Shown: positions 26,909 to 36,450, counted from the first letter of the stretch. The stretch: DNA of 64,000 nt from an uncultured Bacteroidales bacterium (GCA_900321715.1 ONXC01000003.1:62001-126000); one strand, 5' to 3'. Notes: generated by a model not told the origin, from the letters alone. Made by a program: numbers and translations.

Positions 26909-29900
26909 TTAGAAGGTTACTTTTACACCTGCGTTAACCTGCCTGTAGGCCGGATAAGTGTTGAAATCCAGGCCCTGGGTAACGGCGCTGGCCCCGTTTG
27001 TGGAAACTTCAGGGTCAAAGCCGGAATATTTGGTGAGAGTGAGCAGGCGGTTGGCGCCCACGAATACGCGCGCTCCCTTGATGAAGTTCACGCCCCAGTC
27101 CTTGAGCGGAAGGCTGTAGCCAACCTCTATGTTGCTAAGGCGGAGGTAACTTGCGTCCTCCACAAAGTTGGAGTTCACGAATGAACCGTACTGGGGGCCG
27201 CCTTCACGCTGCCAGGTTCCACGGATGATGGTTGTGGAGGGGTTGGAGCGCGTCCAGCGGTCTGCGCAGCTCTTCAGACGGTTGTTGTCTTCCAGGAGGA
27301 GGCGGGAGATGTTGAGCATGGATCCGCCGATAGCAGCGTCGAAGAACAGGGTGAAGTCAAAGTTCTTCCAGCGGATGGTGTTGCCCCAGCCAAAAACAAG
27401 GTTGGGCTCACCGTGACCAAGGGAATGGCGGTCTTCGTCGGTGATTATTCCGTCATTGTTCAGGTCCAGGAACTTGGGGTCTCCGGGCTGGGCCTTGGGC
27501 TGGGGAGCGTAGGTTTCCCCGTCCTGGATGATTCCGGCCCACTCATAACCGAATATGGTGGATAGGGGCTCCCCTTCCTTAACCATGGCATACTGCACGT
27601 AGTCGTAACTTCCGTGAGGGCGTACGGTGTAGTAGGTTGGTGTCTCAATTGAAACCACCGTATTGCGGTTGTGGGAAAGGTTGAGGGTGGTCTGCCATGA
27701 GAAGTCCCTTGTGTCAAACACGTGGTACTTTGCAAAGAACTCCACACCGCGGTTGCGGATGGAACCGTTATTGCCCTTCTGGGTCTGGAGACCGACGGTT
27801 GTCATGGAGATATTAACGTCGCTGAGGAGGTCCGTGGTAAGTTTGTCGTACCAGTCAAAGTTGATTTCCAGTTTATTGTCAAGGAGTGCCGCATCAAGGC
27901 CGAAGTCAAGCTGGGAAGTGGTTTCCCACCGGAGAAGGATATTGCCTGCATTATTGGGGAACATACCCTTCACAATGCTGTTACCTCCAAGGTAGATGTC
28001 CTGGAAGGCGTATGTCCTGAGGGATTTATATGTGCCGATACCGTCGTTACCGGTGCGGCCGTAACTTGCGCGCAGTTTGATGGAGTTGAACAGCGGTTTT
28101 GTGAACTCCATGAAGGGTTCGTCGCCAATCTGCCAGGCAAAGGAGCCGGCGGGGAAAACGCCCCATTTGCTGCCTTCACCAAAGTTGGAGGCGCCGTCAA
28201 AACGCACGCTGGCGTTGAAGATGTACTTGTCCAGAAGCACGTATTCGGCCCGGCCGAAGAAGGAAATATTGGTTTTCTCGCTCTTTGCGGTGCTTATCCA
28301 GTCAATCTGGTTGGCCGCGCCCATATTGTTGTATGAGAACACGTCCGTTGTAAAGTCGTGGGCTCCCATACCGGTGTAGTTGTATGTGTTTTTCATCCAG
28401 CTGGCGCCGCCGATCACCTTCACGTCGTGTACACCGAACTTCTTGTGGAAGGTGAGGAGGCCCTCAAGCTGCTGGTAGTGGGAGTCTTCTAGTTCGGAGC
28501 TGGCCTGACCGTTGTAGGATGCGCCAACGGAGGTGTTGCGGTCAAAGTAACTCTGGTATTTGTCGTTCTCACGGCTGGTGGAGTACTGCACGCGCGCCTT
28601 CAGGAACGGGAAGGGATCGGCCTCTGCATACAGGGTCACGTAATTGTTGTTCACACTCACGTTGTAGTCCTGGTACATAAGTTCATAGTAGACCTTCTCC
28701 ATGCGGGAGTCCCGGCCGAATACGTCCTTCCCTTCGGTTGTGTTCATGGGGTTTGCCAGGAACATCCAGTATATGACGTTGCTGGTGGAACTTGCCGTGC
28801 CGGTGCTGAAATAAGTGCGGTTTGTGGCCGCGATATATGCGTTTACGCCAAGCCTCAGCCACTTTGTGGGGGTGAAATCGGCGTTGACGCGGGCGCTGGT
28901 GCGGGCAAAGTCTGAATTGAGCACAAGGCCCTTGTCCGTCACGTTCACAAAGCTTGCGGCGGCCCTTACTTTATCGTTACCACCTGTCACGTTCACGGCG
29001 TGGGTCTGGGTGAGGGCGGTACGGGTCATCTGCTTGATCCAGTCCGTTCCCGCGCCCTTGAAGGCCTGCTGCTCCTCAGTGTAGGGAGGGTCTCCGGCGC
29101 TGCCGTTTTCACGCCAGACGTTCATGTCAAAGTTGATCTTGTCCTCCGCGTTCATCATCTTCCAGGGGTTGCGGAGGATCTTGGCCGATATATTATAGGA
29201 ATAATCCACGGAGAACCTTCCGGCCGCGCCCTGCCTTGTGGTGATGAGGATGACACCGTTGGCGCCGCGGGCACCGTAGATGGCGGTTGCCGCAGCGTCC
29301 TTGAGGATCTCGATGCTTTCAATATCCTCCGGGCTCACCTGATTCCCAACATTGCTCTGGATTCCGTCAACCACATACAGGGGGTCATTACTGGCCGATA
29401 TTGAAGAGGAACCGCGGACGCGTATGTTGATGCCGCCGCCGGGCTCGAAGGAAGTCTGCCTTACCGCAACACCCGCCGCGCGGCCCCTCAGGAGGTCTGC
29501 GGTGTTGGTGATGACGCCGGCCTTCACTTCATCGGCCTTGATGGAGGAGACGCTGCCCGCGAGGTCACGCTTACGGGTTACGCCGTAGCCTACCACAACC
29601 ACGTCTTCCAGCAGCTGGGCATCTGTTTCCATATGTACTGCAATTGAGGCCGATGTTACCGGAATGGTCTGGGTTTTCATGCCAAGGCAGGAAATCTCAA
29701 GGGTCTGGCCCTTGGAAGCCCTGATTTCAAACAGGCCGTTGTTGTCAGAGGTGACACCGGTAGATGTTCCCTGAATCAGGACAAAGGCTCCCGCAACAGG
29801 GGCTCCGTTTTCGTCCTGGATTACTCCCTTTACCGTTTGCTGGGCAAAAGCCTGAAGTGGCATAGTCACAGCCAGGAACAGGAGAATGACTTTACTGATT

Positions 29901-29911
29901 ATATGGCGCAT
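26909..29911 (-). CDS. SusC-like TonB-dependent transporter (first Sus locus)
   Basis: 1000 residues from ATG 29911. Signal peptide, then a carboxypeptidase-D-like domain (about 24-105), a TonB-box-like region around DVVVVGYG, a plug domain (GRAAGVAVRQTS, IRGSSSISASNDPLYVVDGI in order), and a 22-strand barrel ending in Phe. It imports oligosaccharides with energy from TonB, with the SusD gene 12 bp downstream as its lid. No good -7 box was found upstream, suggesting dependence on a specific activator. Confidence 0.95.
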   Translation of the reverse strand: MRHIISKVILLFLAVTMPLQAFAQQTVKGVIQDENGAPVAGAFVLIQGTSTGVTSDNNGLFEIRASKGQTLEISCLGMKTQTIPVTSASIAVHMETDAQLLEDVVVVGYGVTRKRDLAGSVSSIKADEVKAGVITNTADLLRGRAAGVAVRQTSFEPGGGINIRVRGSSSISASNDPLYVVDGIQSNVGNQVSPEDIESIEILKDAAATAIYGARGANGVILITTRQGAAGRFSVDYSYNISAKILRNPWKMMNAEDKINFDMNVWRENGSAGDPPYTEEQQAFKGAGTDWIKQMTRTALTQTHAVNVTGGNDKVRAAASFVNVTDKGLVLNSDFARTSARVNADFTPTKWLRLGVNAYIAATNRTYFSTGTASSTSNVIYWMFLANPMNTTEGKDVFGRDSRMEKVYYELMYQDYNVSVNNNYVTLYAEADPFPFLKARVQYSTSRENDKYQSYFDRNTSVGASYNGQASSELEDSHYQQLEGLLTFHKKFGVHDVKVIGGASWMKNTYNYTGMGAHDFTTDVFSYNNMGAANQIDWISTAKSEKTNISFFGRAEYVLLDKYIFNASVRFDGASNFGEGSKWGVFPAGSFAWQIGDEPFMEFTKPLFNSIKLRASYGRTGNDGIGTYKSLRTYAFQDIYLGGNSIVKGMFPNNAGNILLRWETTSQLDFGLDAALLDNKLEINFDWYDKLTTDLLSDVNISMTTVGLQTQKGNNGSIRNRGVEFFAKYHVFDTRDFSWQTTLNLSHNRNTVVSIETPTYYTVRPHGSYDYVQYAMVKEGEPLSTIFGYEWAGIIQDGETYAPQPKAQPGDPKFLDLNNDGIITDEDRHSLGHGEPNLVFGWGNTIRWKNFDFTLFFDAAIGGSMLNISRLLLEDNNRLKSCADRWTRSNPSTTIIRGTWQREGGPQYGSFVNSNFVEDASYLRLSNIEVGYSLPLKDWGVNFIKGARVFVGANRLLTLTKYSGFDPEVSTNGASAVTQGLDFNTYPAYRQVNAGVKVTF

Positions 29912-30037
29912 ATAAAAATTGGTTATCATCTTTTACAAAGATGGGAAAAAACTCTCAATCATATTACTGTTATCCTCCAGAAAAAATCCATTTTTGTCTA
30001 ATCGGGTGATAGTCTTGCATTTTTTCCGGGAATTCGA

Positions 30038-30045
30038 TAAATTTG
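30038..30045 (+). promoter_or_regulatory. -7 promoter box of the NagB/PIG-L gene
   Basis: TAAATTTG with TTG at 30015-30017, 20 bp upstream. A perfect 12-bp palindrome AGGTTATAACCT lies in the leader at 30079-30090 and may be a regulator site. Confidence 0.6.
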
Positions 30046-30100
30046 TGATTCGAAAGAGTTTGAGGTGAAATATATTTAAGGTTATAACCTAAAAACATAT

Positions 30101-32026
30101 ATGAGCAAGCATTTCACTTTACCTTACGAGGGCGGTCTCATTGAGAAGAACCTCCCACAGGGAATCCTGCACACCTATGAGAAAATCTGGACCAAGGTTT
30201 ACCAGGATTCACGTCCGGCGTCCTACGCTGTAGCAGACATCATTGAGGATGCTATCAAGAACCAGAAGGAAGGTCTTTTCCGTCTTGGTCTCACAACCGG
30301 CGCCACTCCCACATCCCTTTACAATGAACTCACACGCCGCTATCAGGCAGGCAAGATTTCCTTCAAGAACGTAGAGGTTGTCACAATCGATGAGTATTAT
30401 CCCGCTTCCAGCGACGAACTCCAGAGCCGCAACCACTCCATACATGAGGCATTCCTGGACAAGGTTGACATCCTGAAGGAGAACATCCACATCCCTGACG
30501 GCACCGTCCCGGAGGATAAAGTAAGCGACTACTGCGTCCAGTTCGATGCCATCGCCCGCAACCTTGACCTCCTTGTGATCGGCGTAGGTGAAAAGGGTCA
30601 GGTGGGCTTCAATGAGGCAGGCTCCAACATCAAGACCCGCACCCGTACCGTGCGTCTTTCCTACAACTCCCGTAAGAGGCAGGCAAAGAACTTCAACCAC
30701 GACATATCGGCCACCCCGGATAAAGCCATCACCCTTGGTATAGGCACAATGCTTTCCTCCAAGAAGATAATCCTCATGGCCTGGGGAGAAGATAAGGCCA
30801 ATGTAGTGAAGGCTATCGCCGAAGGCCCCATGACAACGGACTGCCCGGCATCCCTGCTGCAGGCCCACGACCACATTTCGCTGTATGTGGACGAAACAGC
30901 GGGAAGCCTCCTTACCCGCAGCGTGGCCCCCTGGCTTGTAGGTCCCTGCGACTGGACTCCCAAGTTCATCCGTAAGGCCGTTGTGTGGCTGTGCCAGGAA
31001 ACCGGAAAGCCCATCCTCAAGCTCACTGAGAAGGATTACCTCAACAACAACCTGGATGAGCTCCTCCAGAAGTTCGGCCCGTACGACAAAATCAACATCA
31101 ACGTTTTCAACGACCTACAGCACACCATCACCGGATGGCCCGGCGGAAAGCCCAATGCCGATGACAGCACCCGTCCGGTATCGGCCAAACCTTATCCCAA
31201 GACGGTCCTTATCTTCAGCCCTCACCCGGACGACGACGTAATTTCCATGGGCGGCACATTCATCCGCCTGGCCTCCCAGGGCCACGACGTCCATGTGGCG
31301 TATGAGACTTCCGGCAACGTTGCCGTGCACGACGACGTAGTGCTCCAGCACATGGACTGCGCTTTCCAGCTTGGTTTTGCCGATAAATTCGCAGAGGTGA
31401 AGGCCATTGTTGACAGCAAGGTTCCCGGAGAGCCGGAGCCCCGCGCGCTGCTTGAGATGAAGGGCGCAATCCGCCGCTCCGAAGCCCGCGGCGCCGTACG
31501 TTCCTTCGGCCTCAACGACAACACCAACGTCCACTTCCTCAACCTCCCGTTCTACGAGAGCGGCGGCATCAAGAAGAACCCCCGTTCACAGGCCGACGTT
31601 GACATCATCAAGAAGCTTATCACAGACCTCAAGCCCCACATGATCTTCATGGCCGGTGACCTTGCCGACCCTCACGGAACACACCGCGTTTGCACGGAGG
31701 CAGCCCTTGAGGCCGTGGAGCAGCTCAAGGAAGAAGGCAACAAGTGGCTTGACAAAACCCACATCTGGCTGTACCGCGGCGCATGGATGGAGTGGGAGCT
31801 TGGCCGCGTGGACATGGCCGTTCCGCTTAGCCCTGATGAGGTTGTGAAGAAGCGTCACGCCATCTTCCGTCACCTTTCCCAGAAGGATATCGTCCCGTTC
31901 CCCGGTGAGGATCCCCGTGAATTCTGGCAGAGGGCCGAAGAACGCACCCAGAACACCGCCATGCTTTACGACAAACTTGGCATGGCAGAATATCAGGCAA
32001 TTGAAGTTTTCCTCAAACTTTGCTAA
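30101..32026 (+). CDS. NagB-like domain fused to a PIG-L (LmbE) de-N-acetylase
   Basis: 641 residues without signal peptide. Residues 1-275 have the NagB/SIS-like fold (LTTGATPTSLYNEL, TIDEYY), but two catalytic positions of true NagB are changed: Lys165 and Gln167 replace the Asp and His of GVGEDGH. Residues about 370-641 are a PIG-L domain with SPHPDDDV (metal-binding His-Pro-Asp-Asp) and DPHGTHR. Known: PIG-L enzymes deacetylate GlcNAc-type sugars; this fused architecture is widespread in Bacteroidetes. Inference: the NagB part is not a normal deaminase and may sense or bind a sugar. A canonical nagB follows. Confidence 0.9.
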   Translation: MSKHFTLPYEGGLIEKNLPQGILHTYEKIWTKVYQDSRPASYAVADIIEDAIKNQKEGLFRLGLTTGATPTSLYNELTRRYQAGKISFKNVEVVTIDEYYPASSDELQSRNHSIHEAFLDKVDILKENIHIPDGTVPEDKVSDYCVQFDAIARNLDLLVIGVGEKGQVGFNEAGSNIKTRTRTVRLSYNSRKRQAKNFNHDISATPDKAITLGIGTMLSSKKIILMAWGEDKANVVKAIAEGPMTTDCPASLLQAHDHISLYVDETAGSLLTRSVAPWLVGPCDWTPKFIRKAVVWLCQETGKPILKLTEKDYLNNNLDELLQKFGPYDKININVFNDLQHTITGWPGGKPNADDSTRPVSAKPYPKTVLIFSPHPDDDVISMGGTFIRLASQGHDVHVAYETSGNVAVHDDVVLQHMDCAFQLGFADKFAEVKAIVDSKVPGEPEPRALLEMKGAIRRSEARGAVRSFGLNDNTNVHFLNLPFYESGGIKKNPRSQADVDIIKKLITDLKPHMIFMAGDLADPHGTHRVCTEAALEAVEQLKEEGNKWLDKTHIWLYRGAWMEWELGRVDMAVPLSPDEVVKKRHAIFRHLSQKDIVPFPGEDPREFWQRAEERTQNTAMLYDKLGMAEYQAIEVFLKLC

Positions 32027-32044
32027 ATGTATCTGATTTTTTAA

Positions 32045-32052
32045 TAACTTTG
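32045..32052 (+). promoter_or_regulatory. -7 promoter box of nagB
   Basis: TAACTTTG matches TAnnTTTG and leaves a leader of about 60 nt before ATG 32121, so nagB has its own promoter behind the fusion gene. Confidence 0.55.
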
Positions 32053-32120
32053 CATTCCGGAATTCCTGCCGCCGTTGTATGGAATTCCGGTTTAATTTTT
32101 TACTTAAAACACTTTAAAGT

Positions 32121-32915
32121 ATGAAAGTTATTATCAGGCAGAACTCCGCCGAGGGTTCTCTTTGGGCCGCTCACTACATTGCAGCCCGCATCAAGGAAAA
32201 GGCCGCACGTACCAATGATCCCTTTGTGATCGGCCTTTGCACAGGTTCCACCCCCATTGAGACTTATGCAGAGCTTATCCGCATGGTCAAGGCCGGTGAA
32301 CTGAGTTTCAAGAACGTGATTTCCTTCAATATGGATGAGTATGTGGGACTTCCCGTGGAGCACCCGGAAAGCTACCACAGCTTCATGCACAAGTACCTCT
32401 TCGATCAGATTGACGAGAAACCTGAGAACATCCACATCCTCAATGGAAACGCCCCTGACGTAGAGGCAGAGTGCGCAGCATATGAGAAAGCCATTGTGGA
32501 CGCAGGCGGTTTTGACCTGTTCCTCGGTGGTGTAGGTGAAGACGGTCACATTGCATTCAATGAGCCCTTCTCATCGCTTTCCAGCCGTACCCGCGTAGTT
32601 ACCCTTACCCAGGACACCCGCGAGGTAAATGCACGTTTCTTTGATGGTGACCCCACCAAGGTTCCTGCACAAGCCCTCACCGTTGGTGTAGCCACCGTGC
32701 TCAGCTCCAAGGAGGTTGTTATCCTGGCCTTCGGTTCCAAGAAGGCACGCGCCCTGAAGGATGCCATCGAGGGCCCTATGAGCCACTACTGCACTCTCAG
32801 CGGTCTGCAGAATCATCCCGCCGGCACAATCGTGTGCGATGAAAACTCAATCTCTGAGGTAAAGGTATCTTCCTACCGCTACTTCAAGGCTGTCGAGGCC
32901 GCAGAGAACGCATAA
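32121..32915 (+). CDS. nagB: Glucosamine-6-phosphate deaminase
   Basis: 264 residues. It converts glucosamine-6-phosphate to fructose-6-phosphate and ammonia. All catalytic residues are at their usual positions: Asp72 in NMDEY, Asp141 and His143 in GVGEDGH, Glu148 in AFNEP. This contrasts with the neighbouring fusion protein, in which two of these are replaced. It is followed by a strong terminator. The pairing suggests the two genes process amino-sugar breakdown products. Confidence 0.97.
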   Translation: MKVIIRQNSAEGSLWAAHYIAARIKEKAARTNDPFVIGLCTGSTPIETYAELIRMVKAGELSFKNVISFNMDEYVGLPVEHPESYHSFMHKYLFDQIDEKPENIHILNGNAPDVEAECAAYEKAIVDAGGFDLFLGGVGEDGHIAFNEPFSSLSSRTRVVTLTQDTREVNARFFDGDPTKVPAQALTVGVATVLSSKEVVILAFGSKKARALKDAIEGPMSHYCTLSGLQNHPAGTIVCDENSISEVKVSSYRYFKAVEAAENA

Positions 32916-32933
32916 GATTTTTTCTTTACAAAA

Positions 32934-32968
32934 ACAGCCGGGACTAAGCAGTTCCGGCTGTTTTTTTT
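32934..32968 (+). terminator. Rho-independent terminator of nagB
   Basis: An 11-bp stem ACAGCCGGGAC / GTTCCGGCTGT (one G-U pair) with a 6-nt loop, followed by eight T. Confidence 0.9.
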
Positions 32969-32980
32969 GAAAAGATTCGC

Positions 32981-32988
32981 TATTTTTG
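32981..32988 (+). promoter_or_regulatory. -7 promoter box of the phosphodiesterase-sirtuin operon
   Basis: TATTTTTG matches TAnnTTTG. It lies 19 nt before ATG 33008, just behind the nagB terminator. Confidence 0.5.
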
Positions 32989-33007
32989 TAAGGATAAAAC
33001 AAAGGTT

Positions 33008-34213
33008 ATGCGTAAAGTCTTACTGAGCCTTCTGGCGGCCGTGGCGGTTGTATCGGCCTGCAAACCCAAGAACTACACGGTTATAATCTCCCTTGACGGC
33101 AGCCGCTGGGATTATGCCGATTATTATGAGATGCCGTTTTTTGACTCCCTGGCCACGGTTGGCGTGAAGGCAAGGATGGAACCTTCCTTCCCTTCCTCAA
33201 CATTCCCCAACCATTATACCATGGCTACGGGCCTGGTGCCGGACCACCATGGGCTTGTGAACAATAGCTTCTGGAATCCGGACACCCAGCACGGATATGC
33301 CATCAAGGACGCGGAGGCAAGGTTTGACCCCAGATATTACCTTGGAGAACCCATATGGATTACGGCTCAGCGCCAGGGCGTGAAGTGCGGCGTAGTTTAC
33401 TGGGTTGGATCAGACATTCCCATTAAAGGAGAATACCCCACATATTACAGGCACTGGGATGAAAAACCCCACTGGACCTTCTCACAGCGCTGTGACGAAA
33501 TTGTCCGCCTGATGAGTCTCCCGGAGGCAGAACGCCCGCGCCTTGTGATGGGCTATTTCGACGAGCCTGACCACCAGGGACACGTCTACGGCCCCTTCTC
33601 CCCGGAGACCAAGGATATGGCAGAGCAGATGGATTCCCTCATGCATTCCCTGTATCTTCGCCTTAAGGCCCTCCCTCACGGGGACCGCATCAACTTCATC
33701 CTTGCCGGAGACCACGGCATGACTCAGATATCCCCGGAGCGCTTTGTGGCCTGGTGGGATGTGATGCCTGAGGAATGGGTGGAACGCTGCGTTGGTTCCC
33801 TTCCTACAAGCATTTGGGCAAAGGAAGGTTATGCCGATAGCCTCTACAACCGCCTCAAGGACATCCCGCACCTTAACGTGTGGAAGCACGGGGAGGTTCC
33901 TGAATACCTTAATTACGGCACTTCAAACCGCCTTGGAGACATAATTGTGAGCCCGGACCTTGGCTGGCAGTTCAACTTTGCGCCTTCCCGCAACCAGGGC
34001 ACCCACGGCTTTGATCCCAGGGAAACGGACATGATGGTTGCATTCCGCGCGGTTGGTCCTGATTTCAAGGAGGCTTATGAGGCTCCCTTCACCGAGGGAG
34101 AGCAGAGCGCCTTCCACAACACGGACCTCTATCCAATGCTGTGCAAACTCCTTGGAGTGAAGCCAGCACCCGTAGACGGCTCCCTTGAACGCATAGAGAA
34201 GATCCTGAAATGA
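33008..34213 (+). CDS. Nucleotide pyrophosphatase/phosphodiesterase-type lipoprotein
   Basis: 401 residues with lipobox VSAC. It belongs to the alkaline-phosphatase superfamily, NPP branch: first metal site ISLDGSRWD, nucleophile Thr/Ser in PSFPSSTFPNHYTMATG, second site FDEPDHQGH, third LAGDHGM, and a last metal-binding His in GTHGFDP. It hydrolyses phosphodiester or pyrophosphate bonds in the periplasm or at the cell surface. Its 3' end overlaps the sirtuin gene by 4 bp. Confidence 0.9.
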   Translation: MRKVLLSLLAAVAVVSACKPKNYTVIISLDGSRWDYADYYEMPFFDSLATVGVKARMEPSFPSSTFPNHYTMATGLVPDHHGLVNNSFWNPDTQHGYAIKDAEARFDPRYYLGEPIWITAQRQGVKCGVVYWVGSDIPIKGEYPTYYRHWDEKPHWTFSQRCDEIVRLMSLPEAERPRLVMGYFDEPDHQGHVYGPFSPETKDMAEQMDSLMHSLYLRLKALPHGDRINFILAGDHGMTQISPERFVAWWDVMPEEWVERCVGSLPTSIWAKEGYADSLYNRLKDIPHLNVWKHGEVPEYLNYGTSNRLGDIIVSPDLGWQFNFAPSRNQGTHGFDPRETDMMVAFRAVGPDFKEAYEAPFTEGEQSAFHNTDLYPMLCKLLGVKPAPVDGSLERIEKILK

Positions 34214-34908
34214 AAAAGCGCATCGTAGTCCTTACTGGCGCCGGAGTAAGCGCCGAGAGCGGTTTTGCCACCTTCCGTGATACCGGTGGCCTTTGGGAGC
34301 AGTATAATGTTGAGGATGTTGCCTCCCATGACGGCTGGCTCCGTAATCCGGGCCTTGTGCTGGATTTCTACAACGCCCGCCGCGCGCAGTTAAAAGATGC
34401 AAAACCCAATGCCGCCCACCTTGCCATAGCAGGCCTGGAGAAGGATTATGACGTGGATGTAATCACCCAGAACGTTGATAATCTCCATGAAAGGGCAGGC
34501 TCTACGCGTGTCCTCCACCTTCACGGGGAACTTACCAAGGTGCGTCCGGAAAAGGGTCTCTATGACATCTCCTTCCAGGAAGACGAGGTAATAGACGTGG
34601 GGTATGGAGAGGTAAAACTCGGAGACCTTGCTCCCAACGGCCGTCAGCTAAGGCCTCACATCGTGTTCTTCGGAGAGTCTGTCCCCGCCATAGAAAAAGC
34701 CATAGACATGGTCTCCAGGGCCGATATCCTCCTCATCGTGGGCACCTCTCTGCAGGTATATCCCGCCGCGGGGCTATACAGGTACGCACCGGCATCGGCC
34801 CCTATCTATATAATAGATCCGGCCGATGTATCAGTGTACGACCGCCGCATCACCCATATCAAGGCTGTTGCGACGGCCGGCATGCAAAAGTTCCTGGAAC
34901 TGCTATAG
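34210..34908 (+). CDS. Sir2-type NAD-dependent protein deacylase
   Basis: 232 residues. GAGVSAESG and TQNVDNLH bind NAD; His105 in HLHGEL is catalytic. Tyr54 and Arg57 in FYNARR form the class III pair that accepts succinyl-type acyl groups. The zinc-binding cysteines between residues 110 and 155 are absent; that region holds no Cys at all. The gene is coupled to the phosphodiesterase gene through an ATGA overlap. Its stop overlaps the stop of the convergent esterase gene by 6 bp. Confidence 0.93.
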   Translation: MKKRIVVLTGAGVSAESGFATFRDTGGLWEQYNVEDVASHDGWLRNPGLVLDFYNARRAQLKDAKPNAAHLAIAGLEKDYDVDVITQNVDNLHERAGSTRVLHLHGELTKVRPEKGLYDISFQEDEVIDVGYGEVKLGDLAPNGRQLRPHIVFFGESVPAIEKAIDMVSRADILLIVGTSLQVYPAAGLYRYAPASAPIYIIDPADVSVYDRRITHIKAVATAGMQKFLELL

Positions 34909-35691
34909 GGCTTCGGAGAAAAACTTGAGGTGATAGGGCAGAAGCCACACCCAATAGGTCCAGTTGTGCTTTCCCGGGGAGTACAACGAGATATGGGGAA
35001 TTCCAAGTTCCGTGCACCGCTGCTCAAATTCCTTTGAAGGGACCATGAATTTATCTTCCGTACCGCAGGAGATCAGGATAATCTTCTGCGGTGCTGCGTC
35101 TCCTATCCTTTCAAGGCGGTTTATGGCAGATTCGGCCGCACACACCGGGTCATATATGGATTCTACGCCAAGGATTCCGGGGATTATCTCCTTTGATGTT
35201 CCGGAGTGGTGAAGCACCAGCACGCCGCTCATGGATCCGGCGCCGCGGAAGCGTTCGGGGTGGTCCAGGAATATGTTCATTGCCCCGTGACCGCCCATGG
35301 AAAGGCCGTCTATGAAGGTTTTATCGGCCTTTAATCCATAGCGTTTGTCCAACTCCGGCCAGCACTCCTCCCAGAAGAAAGTGCGCCACTGCATGTTGGC
35401 AGGATTGGCGTCGTTGAAGTACCAGCTCTTGTAGAAACCGTCCGGGCAGATGATGCGGAAGCCGCTGCTCTCTGCTGCCGCCTGAAGGTCCGTGTGGCGG
35501 CTCCAGTCGGAATATTTTCCGCTAAAGCCGTGAAGGAGGAACAGCGTGGGCAGGTCCTTCTCTGCCGATGGCGAAAACACCAGCACGGAGTCCGTGCAGT
35601 GAAGGTTTGGTGAGTCGAACACAACAAGCTCCTGCGCCCCTAAAAGAGGCGCAGTGAGAGCTAAAAGTAGAAGTGTTATGAAGCGTCTCAT
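34903..35691 (-). CDS. Secreted esterase (esterase-D/CE1-like)
   Basis: 262 residues with a signal peptide ending in LGAQ. The fold is an alpha/beta hydrolase: LLHGFSGKYSDW oxyanion segment, nucleophile Ser in DGLSMGGHGA, acid in CGTEDKF, His in PGKHNWTYW. Relatives include feruloyl and acetyl esterases acting on polysaccharides and S-formylglutathione hydrolases. The signal peptide favours a polysaccharide or xenobiotic substrate. It lies 12 bp behind the aquaporin gene on the same strand and is probably co-transcribed. Confidence 0.85.
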   Translation of the reverse strand: MRRFITLLLLALTAPLLGAQELVVFDSPNLHCTDSVLVFSPSAEKDLPTLFLLHGFSGKYSDWSRHTDLQAAAESSGFRIICPDGFYKSWYFNDANPANMQWRTFFWEECWPELDKRYGLKADKTFIDGLSMGGHGAMNIFLDHPERFRGAGSMSGVLVLHHSGTSKEIIPGILGVESIYDPVCAAESAINRLERIGDAAPQKIILISCGTEDKFMVPSKEFEQRCTELGIPHISLYSPGKHNWTYWVWLLPYHLKFFSEAL

Positions 35692-35703
35692 GGGCGCCGG
35701 GGG

Positions 35704-36378
35704 CTATTTCTTCTCGCAGGAAATGCCTTTCCAGGCCAGGGCGCTCAGTGCACCGCCAACAAGAGGTGCGCAGATGAATACCCATACGTCCTTGAGAGCC
35801 TGTCCGCCAGCAAACAGTGCGGGGCCGATTGAACGTGCAGGGTTCACGGAAGTACCGGTGAGGTTGATGCACACAAGGTGGATGAGGATGAGGCTGAGGC
35901 CGATAGCAAGACCTGCGAAGTTGCCTGCACCAGTCTTGGAATCAGTTGTTCCAAGGACTACCAGCACAAACAGGAAGGTTGCGATGACCTCTACAAGGCA
36001 TGCACCCCATACGCCGCCGGCATTTGCTACGCCGTTGGAGCCAAGAGCGCCGGTAAGATCAGGAGCGGCAACTGTTTTGGCAACAAGGAGGAGGACAGCA
36101 CCGGCAAGGATACCGCCGATGATCTGACCGCACCAGTAGCCACAGGCCTCTTTCCAGCTCATGCGGCCGCTGAGGGCAACACCAAGGGTGATTGCGGGAT
36201 TAATGTGGCAACCGCTGATTCCGCCAATTGTGTAGGCCATTGCAACAACTGCAAGACCAAAGGCGATTGCGGTTCCTACTACTCCGGCGGGAGTGGTGCA
36301 GCCAAGGAACATTGCTGTTCCGCAGCCAAGGAAAGTAAGGACAAATGTGCCCAGACATTCTGCAATGTACTTTTTCAT
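35704..36378 (-). CDS. Aquaporin (MIP family)
   Basis: 224 residues with six membrane helices and the two half-helix signatures CHINPAIT and VNPARSIGPA. It passes water, and possibly small solutes, through the inner membrane. The selectivity-filter residues (His and Arg present) resemble AqpZ-type water channels rather than glycerol facilitators. Confidence 0.95.
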   Translation of the reverse strand: MKKYIAECLGTFVLTFLGCGTAMFLGCTTPAGVVGTAIAFGLAVVAMAYTIGGISGCHINPAITLGVALSGRMSWKEACGYWCGQIIGGILAGAVLLLVAKTVAAPDLTGALGSNGVANAGGVWGACLVEVIATFLFVLVVLGTTDSKTGAGNFAGLAIGLSLILIHLVCINLTGTSVNPARSIGPALFAGGQALKDVWVFICAPLVGGALSALAWKGISCEKK

Positions 36379-36410
36379 GATGTATAAGGTTTTAGTGTGT
36401 TTTATCCTCC

Positions 36411-36418
36411 CAAATGTA
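36411..36418 (-). promoter_or_regulatory. -7 promoter box of the aquaporin gene
   Basis: Minus-strand TACATTTG, 32 nt before ATG 36378. It is divergent from the GT4 promoter at 36451. Confidence 0.6.
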
Positions 36419-36450
36419 CAAAAAAATGCTTAACGTTGAACATAAAAAAT

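Noticed and set aside
29912..29980. CAAAGATG at the first SusC start as a -7 box
   Set aside because: It differs from the consensus at a key position (TA changed), so no promoter was called there.
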